From an uncultured Christensenella sp. (GTDB lineage Bacteria; Bacillota; Clostridia; Christensenellales; Borkfalkiaceae): a stretch of 64,000 nt of DNA. The notes below the pieces were generated by a model. That model ran no database searches and was not told the DNA's origin. It was given only the letters and a program-made list of their open reading frames with translations. Location: NCBI GenBank assembly GCA_910577375.1, contig CAJTLT010000005.1, positions 1 through 64,000 of the forward strand. Reading direction: 5' to 3'. The stretch's first letter is position 1; every line of letters starts with the position of its first letter. Below are positions 6,609 through 14,932 of this stretch, one piece after another. A program made the translations under genes and the position numbers.

Positions 6609-6637
6609 TTGCAAGCAAAAAATTATTGTGCTATAAT
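6609..6637 (+). promoter_or_regulatory. tilS promoter giving a leaderless mRNA
   Basis: TTGCAA (6609-6614), 17 bp, TATAAT (6632-6637), then seven bases to the ATG at 6645. Transcription starting 7-8 bases after the -10 box would begin on or next to the A of the start codon. Confidence 0.75.
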
Positions 6638-6644
6638 CAACACT

Positions 6645-8027
6645 ATGAAACCCGAACTCTCCGGATACAAAAACAAGAAAATCTGCGTCGCCGTGTCCGG
6701 CGGTCGGGACTCAATGGCTCTGTTGCACTATCTTTGCAACTACGCAAATGAATTAAACCTCACCGTTTGCGCGCTCAATTGCGACCATCAGATAAGGGGA
6801 GAACACTCCGCCGCAGACACCGCTTTTGTAAAAGAATGGTGCGGGCAAAACGGAGTTCCCCTTTTAACTTATAAATGCGATTGCGTTGCTCTGGCGCAAC
6901 AACTTTGTGTCGGGTTGGAAGAAGCTGCCCGCAACTTCCGCCGCAATTGCTATTTTCTTGCGGCAGAGGAATTCAAAGCCGACTGCATAGCTACGGCGCA
7001 CCACTTGAACGACAATGCGGAAACAGTATTGTTCAACATCGCCCGCGGCGCGGCACTCGGCGGCGTAAAAGGAATTTACGATACCGAAATAAATAATAAC
7101 GGGAAACGATTGAAATTAATCCGTCCGCTCGTTGCCTGTTCAAGGGCGGAAATAAACGAATATATAACGTCAAACAAAGTTCCTTATGTCGACGACGAAA
7201 GCAACTTTTCAGCGGATTACACCCGCAACTATATAAGACTTAACGTGCTTCCCGCGCTTGAAAAAGCCGTGCCCGAAGCTTCAAAAGCCATTTATAGATT
7301 TTCCCGCCTCGCCGCGGAAGACGAAGCCTTTATCAGAGAAGAAATGCAGAAAAGAAAACTTCTCTGTTTCGACGGCGGCGCGGCAATTATAAAAAAGTGC
7401 GAAACCCGCGCTTTGTTCTCTCGTGCCGCGGTAGACGCCGTAAAAATTTATTTCGGCAAAAAAGATTACACCTCCGAACAGATAGAAACTTTGTACAATC
7501 TGCAATTCGCGGAAAGCGGAAAATCTTTCAATTTTCTCGGTCTTACGGCACAAAAAGAACAAGACGCAATTTCTATAATTGCAGAAAGCAAAAACGTAAC
7601 CGAAGTTGTGCCTTTTGCCGAGTATTTGTGCGGAAACCGCGATATATTCGCGGGTCAACCGCTTAAAATTGTTTCAGATTATAAACAGCCGGCAATAACA
7701 GAACCGCAAATAAAAATATTGAAATTCGACCTTTGCGCCGTTCCGAAAGATGCAATAGTGCGTACTTTGCGCGGCGGCGATAAATTCGTTAAATTCGGCG
7801 GCGGAACAAAAAAACTGTGCGATTATTTTACAGATAAAAAAATCCCGCAAAGACTTCGCGCAAAAATCCCGCTTATTGCGTCGGGCGCGGATATATTGGC
7901 TGTTTGCGGGGTCGAAATAAGCGATAAAATCAAAGTTACAGATAAAACAAAAACAATCTCTTACATTGTTTGCAAAGATTACGCAAATTCGGTTGACAAT
8001 ACCCTAGCGGTGGAGAAAAATGATTGA
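6645..8027 (+). CDS. tilS: tRNA(Ile)-lysidine synthase
   Basis: The enzyme attaches lysine to C34 of the CAT-anticodon tRNA-Ile, using ATP, so that it reads AUA. The 460-residue protein has the N-type ATP pyrophosphatase P-loop SGGRDSMALLHY near residue 18, the CDHQIRG block, and AHHLNDNAETVLFNIARG. The C-terminal substrate domain ends with the conserved LRGGDKF and CDYF..KKIPQRLR stretches. The start is ATG 6645 (MKPELSGYKNKK); frames extending further upstream would precede the -10 box. There is no ribosome binding site, in line with leaderless translation. It overlaps the next gene by 8 bases and lies two genes before hpt, a common tilS-hpt neighbourhood in Firmicutes. Confidence 0.95.
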   Translation: MKPELSGYKNKKICVAVSGGRDSMALLHYLCNYANELNLTVCALNCDHQIRGEHSAADTAFVKEWCGQNGVPLLTYKCDCVALAQQLCVGLEEAARNFRRNCYFLAAEEFKADCIATAHHLNDNAETVLFNIARGAALGGVKGIYDTEINNNGKRLKLIRPLVACSRAEINEYITSNKVPYVDDESNFSADYTRNYIRLNVLPALEKAVPEASKAIYRFSRLAAEDEAFIREEMQKRKLLCFDGGAAIIKKCETRALFSRAAVDAVKIYFGKKDYTSEQIETLYNLQFAESGKSFNFLGLTAQKEQDAISIIAESKNVTEVVPFAEYLCGNRDIFAGQPLKIVSDYKQPAITEPQIKILKFDLCAVPKDAIVRTLRGGDKFVKFGGGTKKLCDYFTDKKIPQRLRAKIPLIASGADILAVCGVEISDKIKVTDKTKTISYIVCKDYANSVDNTLAVEKND

Positions 8028-9195
8028 GTTTTTATTTTCAGACGGAGAAGAAATCTGTTTGTATTCGGAGGGTTGCGTTAAAAAGCAACGCAGTAAATTT
8101 ATAGAAAAATACAAGCAGAGCATACTCGATACCGAAAGAGCCAAAAGCTGGAAGCACAGCGGCGAGGGCGCTCAGTTCCGCGGCGACGTACACTGCGGAG
8201 AAAACGGCGTTAATTTCGCAAGTTCCATAAACGGAATATATCCGTTGGAAGATAATTCCGTTGCATATTCATTTACAATCAACAGCACTTCGGGTATTTA
8301 CAAAGCCGTACTCGGTGACGAAAAGGCGCCGGAAATACATATTATCAACTCTGTGGATTATAATTTTTCGGGCGGTTGCGCCAACGTCGGCTCAAATACT
8401 CTTTTCTGTTCTCTCAACCGTAATATGTTTAATTCCGATATCGCCGTTTTCGATTTGAATACGGGAGATTATAAAACGGTGACGGAAGGGGACACTCTCG
8501 ACTGCGACCCTTCGGTTTCTCCCGAAAACGGAAATATAATTTATTTTACTTCGCGCGGCGCGGGGCGCGACGAACAAGGCAACTTTATAAAATATTCCGC
8601 CGCGGCAATTTGCAGGTTAAATCTTTCTGAACTGACGGTTGAAGAAATTGCCGTTTCCGATAAGCTGAATTATATGAAGCCTATAGAGTTCGGCGGCAGG
8701 CTTTACGCAATAACTGCGCCCGTAAAAGAAAAAAGACCCAACCCTATAATAGAAATACTGTTAATCCCTTTCCGTATAGTTCAGGCGATAGTAAATTTCA
8801 TAAACGTTTTCGTAACGGCGTTTACCGGCAAAAGCCTTGCCTCGGGCGGCGATAATCCCGCAAAGGGGCGTGAATACGACAGCCGCAAAGAATACGTAAA
8901 GGGCAATCTTATAAATTACGAAAAAGAACTCAAAAAGAACAAAAGCAAAAAAGATAAAGATTACGGGTTTATCCCGCAAAGCTGGAAGCTTGTAGAGGTT
9001 GCAAGCGGCGACGTTATAAAAAGCGGGGTGGCGGATTTCGATATCCTGCAAGACGGCACTTTCATAGTTACAAACGGCAGAAGGATTTTTGCCGTGAAAG
9101 ACGGAAAAACAACAAAGCTCTGCAACACGGAAAAATGCCTTACGGTGGCTTGCGTTCACCGTTCGCAAACTAAAACCGATTTATTTGATTTTTAA
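8020..9195 (+). CDS. Beta-propeller-like protein, function unknown
   Basis: The 391-residue protein has repeated strand-turn units such as DPSVSPENGNIIYFTSRGAG (about 165-185), which resemble the WD40-like/TolB propeller repeats of Tol and oligopeptidase families, and CRLNLSELTVEEI after it. No signal peptide is visible. Residues about 240-268 (PIIEILLIPFRIVQAIVNF and onward) are a hydrophobic or amphipathic segment that interrupts the propeller and is followed by a Lys-rich linker (KELKKNKSKKDKDYG). The gene starts inside the end of tilS with no space for a separate promoter, so it is cotranscribed. It may bind at the inner membrane surface. No catalytic motif is evident. Confidence 0.6.
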   Translation: MIEFLFSDGEEICLYSEGCVKKQRSKFIEKYKQSILDTERAKSWKHSGEGAQFRGDVHCGENGVNFASSINGIYPLEDNSVAYSFTINSTSGIYKAVLGDEKAPEIHIINSVDYNFSGGCANVGSNTLFCSLNRNMFNSDIAVFDLNTGDYKTVTEGDTLDCDPSVSPENGNIIYFTSRGAGRDEQGNFIKYSAAAICRLNLSELTVEEIAVSDKLNYMKPIEFGGRLYAITAPVKEKRPNPIIEILLIPFRIVQAIVNFINVFVTAFTGKSLASGGDNPAKGREYDSRKEYVKGNLINYEKELKKNKSKKDKDYGFIPQSWKLVEVASGDVIKSGVADFDILQDGTFIVTNGRRIFAVKDGKTTKLCNTEKCLTVACVHRSQTKTDLFDF

Positions 9196-9257
9196 AGGTT
9201 AAACGCCCGCAAAGGGCTTTGATATTCTTAATTTCAACAAAAGAAAAGGAGAGAATT

Positions 9258-9800
9258 ATGACAATGCACCCCGACTGCGAAAGAATTATGTTAACGGAGG
9301 AACAGCTCAGAGCGCGCGTAAAAGAAATCGCGCTTGAAGTGGATAAAGAGTATGCGGGCAAACGTCCGCTCGTACTTGGAATATTGAAAGGCAGCATAAT
9401 TTTTTACGCCGATTTTATCCGTTTTTTATCTATGCCCGTGGAGCTCGACTTTATGGCGGTTTCCAGCTACGGTTCGGGCGCGGTATCTTCCGGAAAACTG
9501 AGAATTAAAAAAGATTTGGACAGAAGCGTTGAAGGCCGCGACGTTATAATAGTTGAAGACATTATAGACAGCGGTTTCACTCTCGCCAATTTAAAGGCGC
9601 TTCTTTCGGAAAGAGGGGCTTCGTCCGTTAAAATCGTAACGCTTTTGAATAAAGCGGAAAGAAGAGAATACGACGTTGCGCCCGATTACAATTGTTTCGA
9701 TATAGAAAACGAGTTCGTCGTAGGTTACGGTCTGGATTATAACGAACAATACCGCCACTTGCCTTATATAGGTATATTAAAACGCGACGTTTACGAATAA
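9258..9800 (+). CDS. hpt: Hypoxanthine phosphoribosyltransferase
   Basis: The enzyme salvages hypoxanthine and guanine to IMP and GMP using PRPP. The 180-residue protein has the PRPP-binding motif VIIVEDIIDSGFTLANL (about 96-112), the substrate-side loop SSYGSG, the early LGILKGSIIF segment, and the C-terminal FVVGYGLDYNEQYR. ATG 9258 was chosen because AAAGGAGAG precedes it by 5 bases; the 13 codons upstream lack support. It follows tilS and the propeller gene in the same direction. Length and motifs are fully typical. Confidence 0.95.
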   Translation: MTMHPDCERIMLTEEQLRARVKEIALEVDKEYAGKRPLVLGILKGSIIFYADFIRFLSMPVELDFMAVSSYGSGAVSSGKLRIKKDLDRSVEGRDVIIVEDIIDSGFTLANLKALLSERGASSVKIVTLLNKAERREYDVAPDYNCFDIENEFVVGYGLDYNEQYRHLPYIGILKRDVYE

Positions 9801-9816
9801 TGTGTTTGCAAATTTG

Positions 9817-9845
9817 TTGATATTATTTTGAATTTGCTATATACT
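9817..9845 (+). promoter_or_regulatory. Promoter of the Wzz-like gene
   Basis: TTGATA (9817-9822) and TATACT (9840-9845) are 17 bp apart, followed by GGAGG and ATG at 9879. Confidence 0.6.
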
Positions 9846-9878
9846 ATTTTAAAATAAGCTTTTACTTTCGGAGGAAAA

Positions 9879-11141
9879 ATGCAGGAAGAAGCAAACGGTA
9901 TCTCTTTAAGGGATATTTTCAAAACGATATTCACGCAAAAATGGCTTGCGCTTATAATTGCCGTGGTCATAACGGTCGGCGGCGTCCTTGCAATACAACT
10001 CGGTTATAATAACGGTCAAAAGTATTACACTTCGCAATTCAGCCTTGTTTTACCCGAAGACGACAACGAAGGAACAAGATACACCTATCCCGACGGCGTA
10101 CCTTTCCAGTACGCGGATATGATTGCGTATAAATCGCTTAACGCGGTGAAAAAGTCCGACGAAAGATTTGCGGATATCGATATCGACTCGATAGCAAAAA
10201 AAGGCGCGATTTCCATTTCGCGCGAAGTAAACGAAGAAAAAGAAACAACATACACGCTTACGGTAAAAGCCTCGTATTTCCCGAACAGCGGAATCGCAAG
10301 GGATTTCATTGTGGCGCTTGCAAACGTTCCCGTAAAATATCTTTCGACGATGGACGCGGATTACGACGTTTACCTTGCGCTTTATGAAGACGCGGAAGAT
10401 TACGAAAGCGAAATTTCTCTTCTTAATTCCCAGCTCGATTATGTTGTCGGACAATTCAAAGAGCTTATCGATAGCTACGGCGGCAACTTCGTCGCAAACG
10501 GCAAAACGCTTTCGGCGCACTATAACGAGGTGAAAGCCTACTCCGATAAAAACAAGCTCGACGTTCTTTTCGCACAGGTGCGCGAAGAAGGAATTTTGAA
10601 AAGCGAAGATTCCAAAGACAGATACGCCGCACAGAAAGTCGAAATAGACAACAGGCTTGAAATAGCGCAGGCAACTCTCGACGTTCTTCTAAAAGGCACC
10701 GAAAACAGTCAGGGCAATATTATTTACTCCGATGCGGAAGTGCTGAAGAAACAGTCCGATTTGGTTCAGGAGCTTATACAGCAGAAAAGAGCTCTTGAAA
10801 AATACAGCGCAAGCACAAATATAAATCCCAATTTCGAAAGTTCGGCTATACAGCCCGAATACGAAAAGGTAAAAGGATTTACCGATACTTTGACAACTGT
10901 TGTCGGAGTGGTCTACGAAAAGGCTGCGTCCGTTGCGTTCACAAGCGTAAACGCCGTAACGCTGAGCGGAGGAATGGGTATGCTCACAAGCGTGCTTTTA
11001 AGCCTTATCGCAGGTTTGATTATAGCGTGCCTTGTCGCTTACGTGGTCGGCGTTAAAAAGCAAAAAGCCGCCGCGCCCGCGCAAAAAGAGGAAATCACGC
11101 CCGATAACAATAACGGAGAAACAAACGAAGCGAACGAGTAA
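9879..11141 (+). CDS. Wzz-like polysaccharide chain-length protein
   Basis: This 420-residue protein has the layout of Wzz/polysaccharide co-polymerases: a short cytoplasmic N-terminus (ISLRDIFKTIFTQ), a first membrane helix (KWLALIIAVVITVGGVLAI), a large extracytoplasmic region of about 320 residues with heptad-like helices (about 180-300), and a second membrane helix (MLTSVLLSLIAGLIIACLV) before a cytoplasmic tail of about 40 residues rich in Ala, Gln, Glu and Asn. No tyrosine kinase domain or other polysaccharide gene lies beside it, so its partner is elsewhere. It has its own promoter, GGAGG before ATG 9879, and a terminator behind. It could instead be a general envelope protein of the same architecture. 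Confidence 0.65.
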   Translation: MQEEANGISLRDIFKTIFTQKWLALIIAVVITVGGVLAIQLGYNNGQKYYTSQFSLVLPEDDNEGTRYTYPDGVPFQYADMIAYKSLNAVKKSDERFADIDIDSIAKKGAISISREVNEEKETTYTLTVKASYFPNSGIARDFIVALANVPVKYLSTMDADYDVYLALYEDAEDYESEISLLNSQLDYVVGQFKELIDSYGGNFVANGKTLSAHYNEVKAYSDKNKLDVLFAQVREEGILKSEDSKDRYAAQKVEIDNRLEIAQATLDVLLKGTENSQGNIIYSDAEVLKKQSDLVQELIQQKRALEKYSASTNINPNFESSAIQPEYEKVKGFTDTLTTVVGVVYEKAASVAFTSVNAVTLSGGMGMLTSVLLSLIAGLIIACLVAYVVGVKKQKAAAPAQKEEITPDNNNGETNEANE

Positions 11142-11147
11142 TATTTT

Positions 11148-11180
11148 TCACCCCTTTAAATAAAAAGGGGTGATTTTATA
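11148..11180 (+). terminator. Terminator, overlapping the bioY start region
   Basis: A 10-bp stem (TCACCCCTTT 11148-11157 with AAAGGGGTGA 11164-11173) is followed by TTTTAT. Its right arm contains the only purine-rich sequence before bioY, so the hairpin could also limit bioY translation. Confidence 0.6.
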
Positions 11181-11187
11181 TAAATTT

Positions 11188-11754
11188 ATGAAACAAAACA
11201 AAAAACTGATTGCGGCAGATATAGCCGAATGCGCTGTTTTCGCAGCTTTGATGGTTGCGGGCGCTTACATAACAATTCCTTTCCCCTTGGTGCCGCTCAC
11301 GTTTCAAACGGTTATAAGCGTGCTTGCGGGGCTGTTGCTCGGCTGGAAAAAGGGTATGATAAGCATGGCGGTATATTGCTTTGCCGGACTTATCGGTATC
11401 CCCGTTTTCACCGCGGGCGGCGGTATCTTCTATGTGTTGAAGCCCTCTTTCGGATACATAATCGGGTTTATTTTCAGCGCATATATTGCGGGGATAACGG
11501 CGGGCAGAAAGGGTTTGCCTTATTGGCGCTATATAGTTGGCGGGCTTGCGGCTTTCCTCGCCGATTATCTTATAGGAATACCTTATTGCTTAATTGCGGC
11601 GCACCTTCTCAATGTAGAAAATCTTGCGGGGTTGCTTGTTACGGGCAACCTGATTTATATGCCAAAAGACGCCGTTTTAAGCGTGCTTGCGGGAATTCTT
11701 GCCTGGCGCGTTCTGCCTTACATTGACAGAAGACCTCAGCCCGTGATAAAATAA
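11188..11754 (+). CDS. bioY: Biotin transporter substrate-binding protein BioY
   Basis: BioY is the membrane S component that captures biotin, working alone or with the shared ECF ATPase/EcfT module. The protein (188 residues from ATG 11188) has six hydrophobic segments, an N-terminal ECAVFAALMVAGAYITIP and the family hallmark PLVPLTFQT. The start is uncertain: a GTG at 11170 would add six residues but leaves no room for a ribosome site, while ATG 11188 has its purine-rich site 15 bases away. It is a stand-alone gene between two others; no BirA box or riboswitch is evident, and no ECF ATPase is in this window. Confidence 0.9.
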   Translation: MKQNKKLIAADIAECAVFAALMVAGAYITIPFPLVPLTFQTVISVLAGLLLGWKKGMISMAVYCFAGLIGIPVFTAGGGIFYVLKPSFGYIIGFIFSAYIAGITAGRKGLPYWRYIVGGLAAFLADYLIGIPYCLIAAHLLNVENLAGLLVTGNLIYMPKDAVLSVLAGILAWRVLPYIDRRPQPVIK

Positions 11755-11756
11755 AA

Positions 11757-11785
11757 TATACATTTTTTGCGGCGCGGCATATAAT
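11757..11785 (+). promoter_or_regulatory. alr promoter giving a leaderless mRNA
   Basis: TATAAT (11780-11785) ends six bases before the ATG at 11792. The -35 position (TATACA, 11757-11762, 17 bp upstream) is weaker than at the other leaderless genes. Confidence 0.6.
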
Positions 11786-11791
11786 GTAGGT

Positions 11792-12766
11792 ATGCAAAAA
11801 ACGCTCTCTGTAATAAATCTGCGCGCCGTAAGAAACAATGCGTTAAATATAATAAACGGGCTCGGCGGCAGAAAATTTTTCGCAGTCGTCAAAGCCGACG
11901 CATACGGACACGGCGCGGAAGAAGTCGCGCGGTATATAGAAGATTTGGCGGATTGCTTTTGCGTGGCCATAATAGAAGAGGGCGTCGCCCTGCGCGTTGC
12001 AGGCTTGCAAAAACCCATACTCGTATTTACGCCGCCGCTCGATATGGCTGACGTTGAAAAAGCCCGTTTTTATAATCTTTGGGTAACGGTCAATTCCGTC
12101 GGAACGGCAAAACTTATCGGCGGGCTTGACTGCCATATAAAAATAAACACCGGAATGAACCGCGCGGGCTGTAATCCCGACGAACTGCCCGCCGTTTTAA
12201 ACTCTTTGAATGCGGCGCAAATCAAAGGCGTATATTCGCATATGTACGCCCCCGAAAACGTTGCGGCAAGCGCAAAACAGCTCGCTGTTTTTTCAATGGC
12301 GGAAGAGCTTGCAAAAGAGAAAAACCCCGATATATGCGCGCACTTATCCGCAAGCGGCGGTTTTTTGCGCGGCGGCAATTTCTTAAAGGACGGCGTTCGT
12401 TGCGGTATACTTTTATACGGTTACGCTCCCGCCGGTTTTTCTTCAAAAGGCTATCAGCCCGCGCTCAGCGTCTACGCGCGGCGCACCCAACGAACACGTT
12501 TTATCGGCGGAGGGGTTGGCTATAACCGCGCGGACAAAAATTACAAAAATCTATGCGTTTACCGCCTCGGTTATGCCGACGGCTTTTCCCGCACGGTTCC
12601 GCTTGGGGAAAAAACACTGTGTATGGACGCGTTTATAAAAGAGGGCGGAAGAGAAACGGAGTGCGTTTTGAACAACGCGGAAGAATATGCACGGCGCTGC
12701 AACACAATTTCTTACGAAGTGTTAACCTCCGTTACCCGCCGTTCGGAAAGAATATATGAAAGATAA
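11792..12766 (+). CDS. alr: Alanine racemase, compact form
   Basis: The PLP enzyme makes D-alanine for peptidoglycan. The PLP lysine lies in VVKADAYGHG (about residue 34); INTGMNRAGC, SASGG and the second catalytic region GVGYNRAD are present, as are RLGYADGF and CMDAF. At 324 residues it is about 40-60 shorter than most alanine racemases; the C-terminal beta domain lacks part of the segment between CMDAF and TISYEVL, including the usual GDEV strand. The frame is intact, so it is probably functional but trimmed. The start at 11792 has no ribosome site and sits six bases after a -10 box. It overlaps the next gene by 11 bases and so heads an operon with the folate cyclo-ligase, a membrane gene, rsmD and coaD. 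Confidence 0.9.
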   Translation: MQKTLSVINLRAVRNNALNIINGLGGRKFFAVVKADAYGHGAEEVARYIEDLADCFCVAIIEEGVALRVAGLQKPILVFTPPLDMADVEKARFYNLWVTVNSVGTAKLIGGLDCHIKINTGMNRAGCNPDELPAVLNSLNAAQIKGVYSHMYAPENVAASAKQLAVFSMAEELAKEKNPDICAHLSASGGFLRGGNFLKDGVRCGILLYGYAPAGFSSKGYQPALSVYARRTQRTRFIGGGVGYNRADKNYKNLCVYRLGYADGFSRTVPLGEKTLCMDAFIKEGGRETECVLNNAEEYARRCNTISYEVLTSVTRRSERIYER

Positions 12767-13292
12767 ACTGCGCAAACAGCTTAAAAAAGAAAGAGAAAAT
12801 TTTTGCGGCGTACAAAGGATATGCGCCGACAGCGCAATCGCTCAAAACTTTCTCTCGGCATACGGCGGATATGAAAGTTATTTCGTCTATAATTCTTTCG
12901 GCGGCGAAGCAGACACCTCGCGCATCATAAAAGAACTTTTAAAAGCGGGCAAACGCGTTTATCTTCCACGCGTAGAGGGCGAAAATATGGTTGCCGTTCC
13001 GTATACCGATAAAACGCCTTTAACCGAAGGCGCGTTCGGGATAAAAGAACCGCAAGGACAAGCCTTCCGCGGAAAAATAGACGTAATAATAATTCCGTTG
13101 CTTGCCGTAAATTCAAACGGCTATCGCATAGGTTACGGAAAGGGCTTTTACGACAGATTTTTAAAACACACAAATAGTTTGAAAGCGGGTATCGGATATT
13201 CCTTCCAGCAAAGAGAATTTATAAACGACTGTTGGGACGAGCCTTTGAACGCTTTCGTTTCGGAAAAGGGGATAATAACTTTTGAAAAATAA
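12756..13292 (+). CDS. 5-formyltetrahydrofolate cyclo-ligase
   Basis: The enzyme converts 5-formyl-THF to 5,10-methenyl-THF with ATP. The 178-residue protein begins with the basic helix KDKLRKQLKKERE, and has VYLPRVEGENM, the glycine-rich turn IIIPLLAVNSNGYRIGYG and the phosphate-site sequence GKGFYDRFL (about 126-136). The length is close to the family norm of about 180-200. It starts inside the end of alr (11-base overlap) and its own end overlaps the next start, so translation is coupled through the operon. Confidence 0.93.
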   Translation: MKDKLRKQLKKERENFCGVQRICADSAIAQNFLSAYGGYESYFVYNSFGGEADTSRIIKELLKAGKRVYLPRVEGENMVAVPYTDKTPLTEGAFGIKEPQGQAFRGKIDVIIIPLLAVNSNGYRIGYGKGFYDRFLKHTNSLKAGIGYSFQQREFINDCWDEPLNAFVSEKGIITFEK

Positions 13293-13899
13293 TTTAACTC
13301 AACAAGAAAACCGCAAAGCCCTTGCGCTTGAAGCAAAAGATATGCTTGCGGGCGCGGCTTTTCCGTTTATGCTTACATTGATTTTAAGCGCAACGGTTAT
13401 GAGCTTTATCGCTTACGGCGGCGGCAACGATTTGGGTATACAAATTTTGATACTTGTCGCGGGAGAAGCTCTTTTAATTGCCGCAACCGTAATTTTCGGT
13501 AAGCAGAACGGCGTCGCCGCTTATAAAAAAACCGTGCAGAACGCGCAAAAACGCGAGGCGGCTTCAACCGATATCCGCGCAACCGCACACGTCGGCGAAT
13601 ATGCGGTTTACAAATCCGTCGTAATCGCGGCTATAGCCTGCGTGCCGTTTGTTATCGTAGAGATTGTCTATGCGGCGTTTCCCAACGACGTTTGCCGTTT
13701 TATACTTATGTATGTTTTCGGCTGGGCTTATTATCCGTTCGCTTTGCCAAAACTTTCGCCGTGGTTAAATCTGATTCTGGTAATTCCTTTTATTGCCGTT
13801 CATACGACAGCTTATATTTGGGGCGGAAAAACCGAAAAGAAAAGGCAGTCCGCGCTTGAAAAACAAGAAATGCAAAGGGCTGAAAAACATAAAAAATGA
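13282..13899 (+). CDS. Membrane protein, function unknown
   Basis: This encodes 205 residues with about four hydrophobic segments (near 25-45, 52-70, 113-132, 136-175). The N-terminal 20 residues and the C-terminal 30 (EKKRQSALEKQEMQRAEKHKK) are charged and probably cytoplasmic. The start is a TTG at 13282 overlapping the previous gene; an ATG 20 codons later (MLAGAAF) is an alternative. It ends with a 4-base overlap with rsmD. I recognise no family. Its place in the operon does not reveal a role. Confidence 0.6.
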   Translation: MKNNLTQQENRKALALEAKDMLAGAAFPFMLTLILSATVMSFIAYGGGNDLGIQILILVAGEALLIAATVIFGKQNGVAAYKKTVQNAQKREAASTDIRATAHVGEYAVYKSVVIAAIACVPFVIVEIVYAAFPNDVCRFILMYVFGWAYYPFALPKLSPWLNLILVIPFIAVHTTAYIWGGKTEKKRQSALEKQEMQRAEKHKK

Positions 13900-14429
13900 G
13901 AATAATCAGCGGTAAGCACAGGGGAATGAAGCTCGCGAAATTTGAGGGAGCGGAAATAAGACCCACTGCGGACAGAGTAAAAGAAAGTCTTTTCAACATT
14001 TTATATCCGTATATTTCGGGCGCGCGTGCGCTTGATTTGTTTTGCGGGAGCGGCAATCTGGGCGTAGAATGTCTTTCCCGCGGGGCGCAGTCCGTGCATT
14101 TTAACGATATTTCAGCAGAAAGCGTCGCCGTACTCAAAAAAAATCTGTCGCGCCTGAAAGAAGAAAATTTCACGGTTACAAACCTTGATTTTTCAGTATG
14201 CCTTTCAAGGGTAAAGGGGTTCGATTTGATTTTTATAGACCCGCCTTATAAGTCGGACGCGGGCATCCGCGCGCTTGAACTTATCGCGCAAAACGCTGTT
14301 TTAAACAGCGGCGGCATAGCCGTTTATGAAAGGGATATCCCTTTTGCGGGCGAAGTCGCGGGGCTTAAAAAATTCGACGAACGCAAATACGGTAAAACTT
14401 ATTTAACTTTCTTCGAGGCGGAAAAATGA
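13896..14429 (+). CDS. rsmD: 16S rRNA (guanine966-N2)-methyltransferase
   Basis: The enzyme methylates the 2-amino group of G966 of 16S rRNA using AdoMet. The 177-residue protein begins MRIISGKHRGMKL, followed by the RPTADRVKESLFNIL block, AdoMet motif ALDLFCGSGNLGVECLSRGA (about 44-63) and catalytic DPPYKS (about 115). All are family hallmarks. It overlaps both its neighbours by four bases (ATGA) and is directly followed by coaD, the same pair as ylbH-ylbI in Bacillus. Confidence 0.95.
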   Translation: MRIISGKHRGMKLAKFEGAEIRPTADRVKESLFNILYPYISGARALDLFCGSGNLGVECLSRGAQSVHFNDISAESVAVLKKNLSRLKEENFTVTNLDFSVCLSRVKGFDLIFIDPPYKSDAGIRALELIAQNAVLNSGGIAVYERDIPFAGEVAGLKKFDERKYGKTYLTFFEAEK

Positions 14430-14902
14430 AAAAATGCGTGTTTTCGGGCGTGTTCGACCCGCCCACAAAAGGTCATGAAAAAACAATTGAAAAATGCCTT
14501 AAAATTTTCGACGAAGTAACCGTAGCCGTAATGGTCAATCCCGAAAAACAACCGCTTTTGACTGCGGAACAAAGAAAATCTTTGCTTGAAAAGCTGTTCA
14601 AGGGAGAAAGTCGCGTAAAGGTAAGAACTTTCAGCGGGCTTGCCGCGGATTTGTTAAAAGAGGAAAACACCCCCTTTTACGTGCGCGGAGTGCGCAATAC
14701 GGTGGATTTCGAATACGAAAATTCCAACAACTTCGCAAGTCAGAAACTGAATAAAGATATCATAACGGTTTATATCCCCGCCGAACAGCAGGATTTGCAT
14801 ATCAGCTCGTCGGCAGTGCGCATATTACAGAATTTCGGCAAAGACTATTCCGGTTACGTTCCGGAAAAAATTCTTCCCGACCTGCAAAAACTTTTGAAAT
14901 AA
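14426..14902 (+). CDS. coaD: Phosphopantetheine adenylyltransferase
   Basis: CoaD makes dephospho-CoA from 4'-phosphopantetheine and ATP. The 158-residue protein has the nucleotidyltransferase motif GVFDPPTKGH (about 8-17, usually GSFDPxTxGH) and the C-terminal HISSSAVRIL (usually ISSSxVRE). YVRGVRNTVDFEYE matches the conserved LVRGLR.xxDFEYE. It overlaps rsmD by four bases. Confidence 0.95.
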   Translation: MKKCVFSGVFDPPTKGHEKTIEKCLKIFDEVTVAVMVNPEKQPLLTAEQRKSLLEKLFKGESRVKVRTFSGLAADLLKEENTPFYVRGVRNTVDFEYENSNNFASQKLNKDIITVYIPAEQQDLHISSSAVRILQNFGKDYSGYVPEKILPDLQKLLK

Positions 14903-14932
14903 ACCGAGCGCATAAATTCAAAGGAGTTCACA

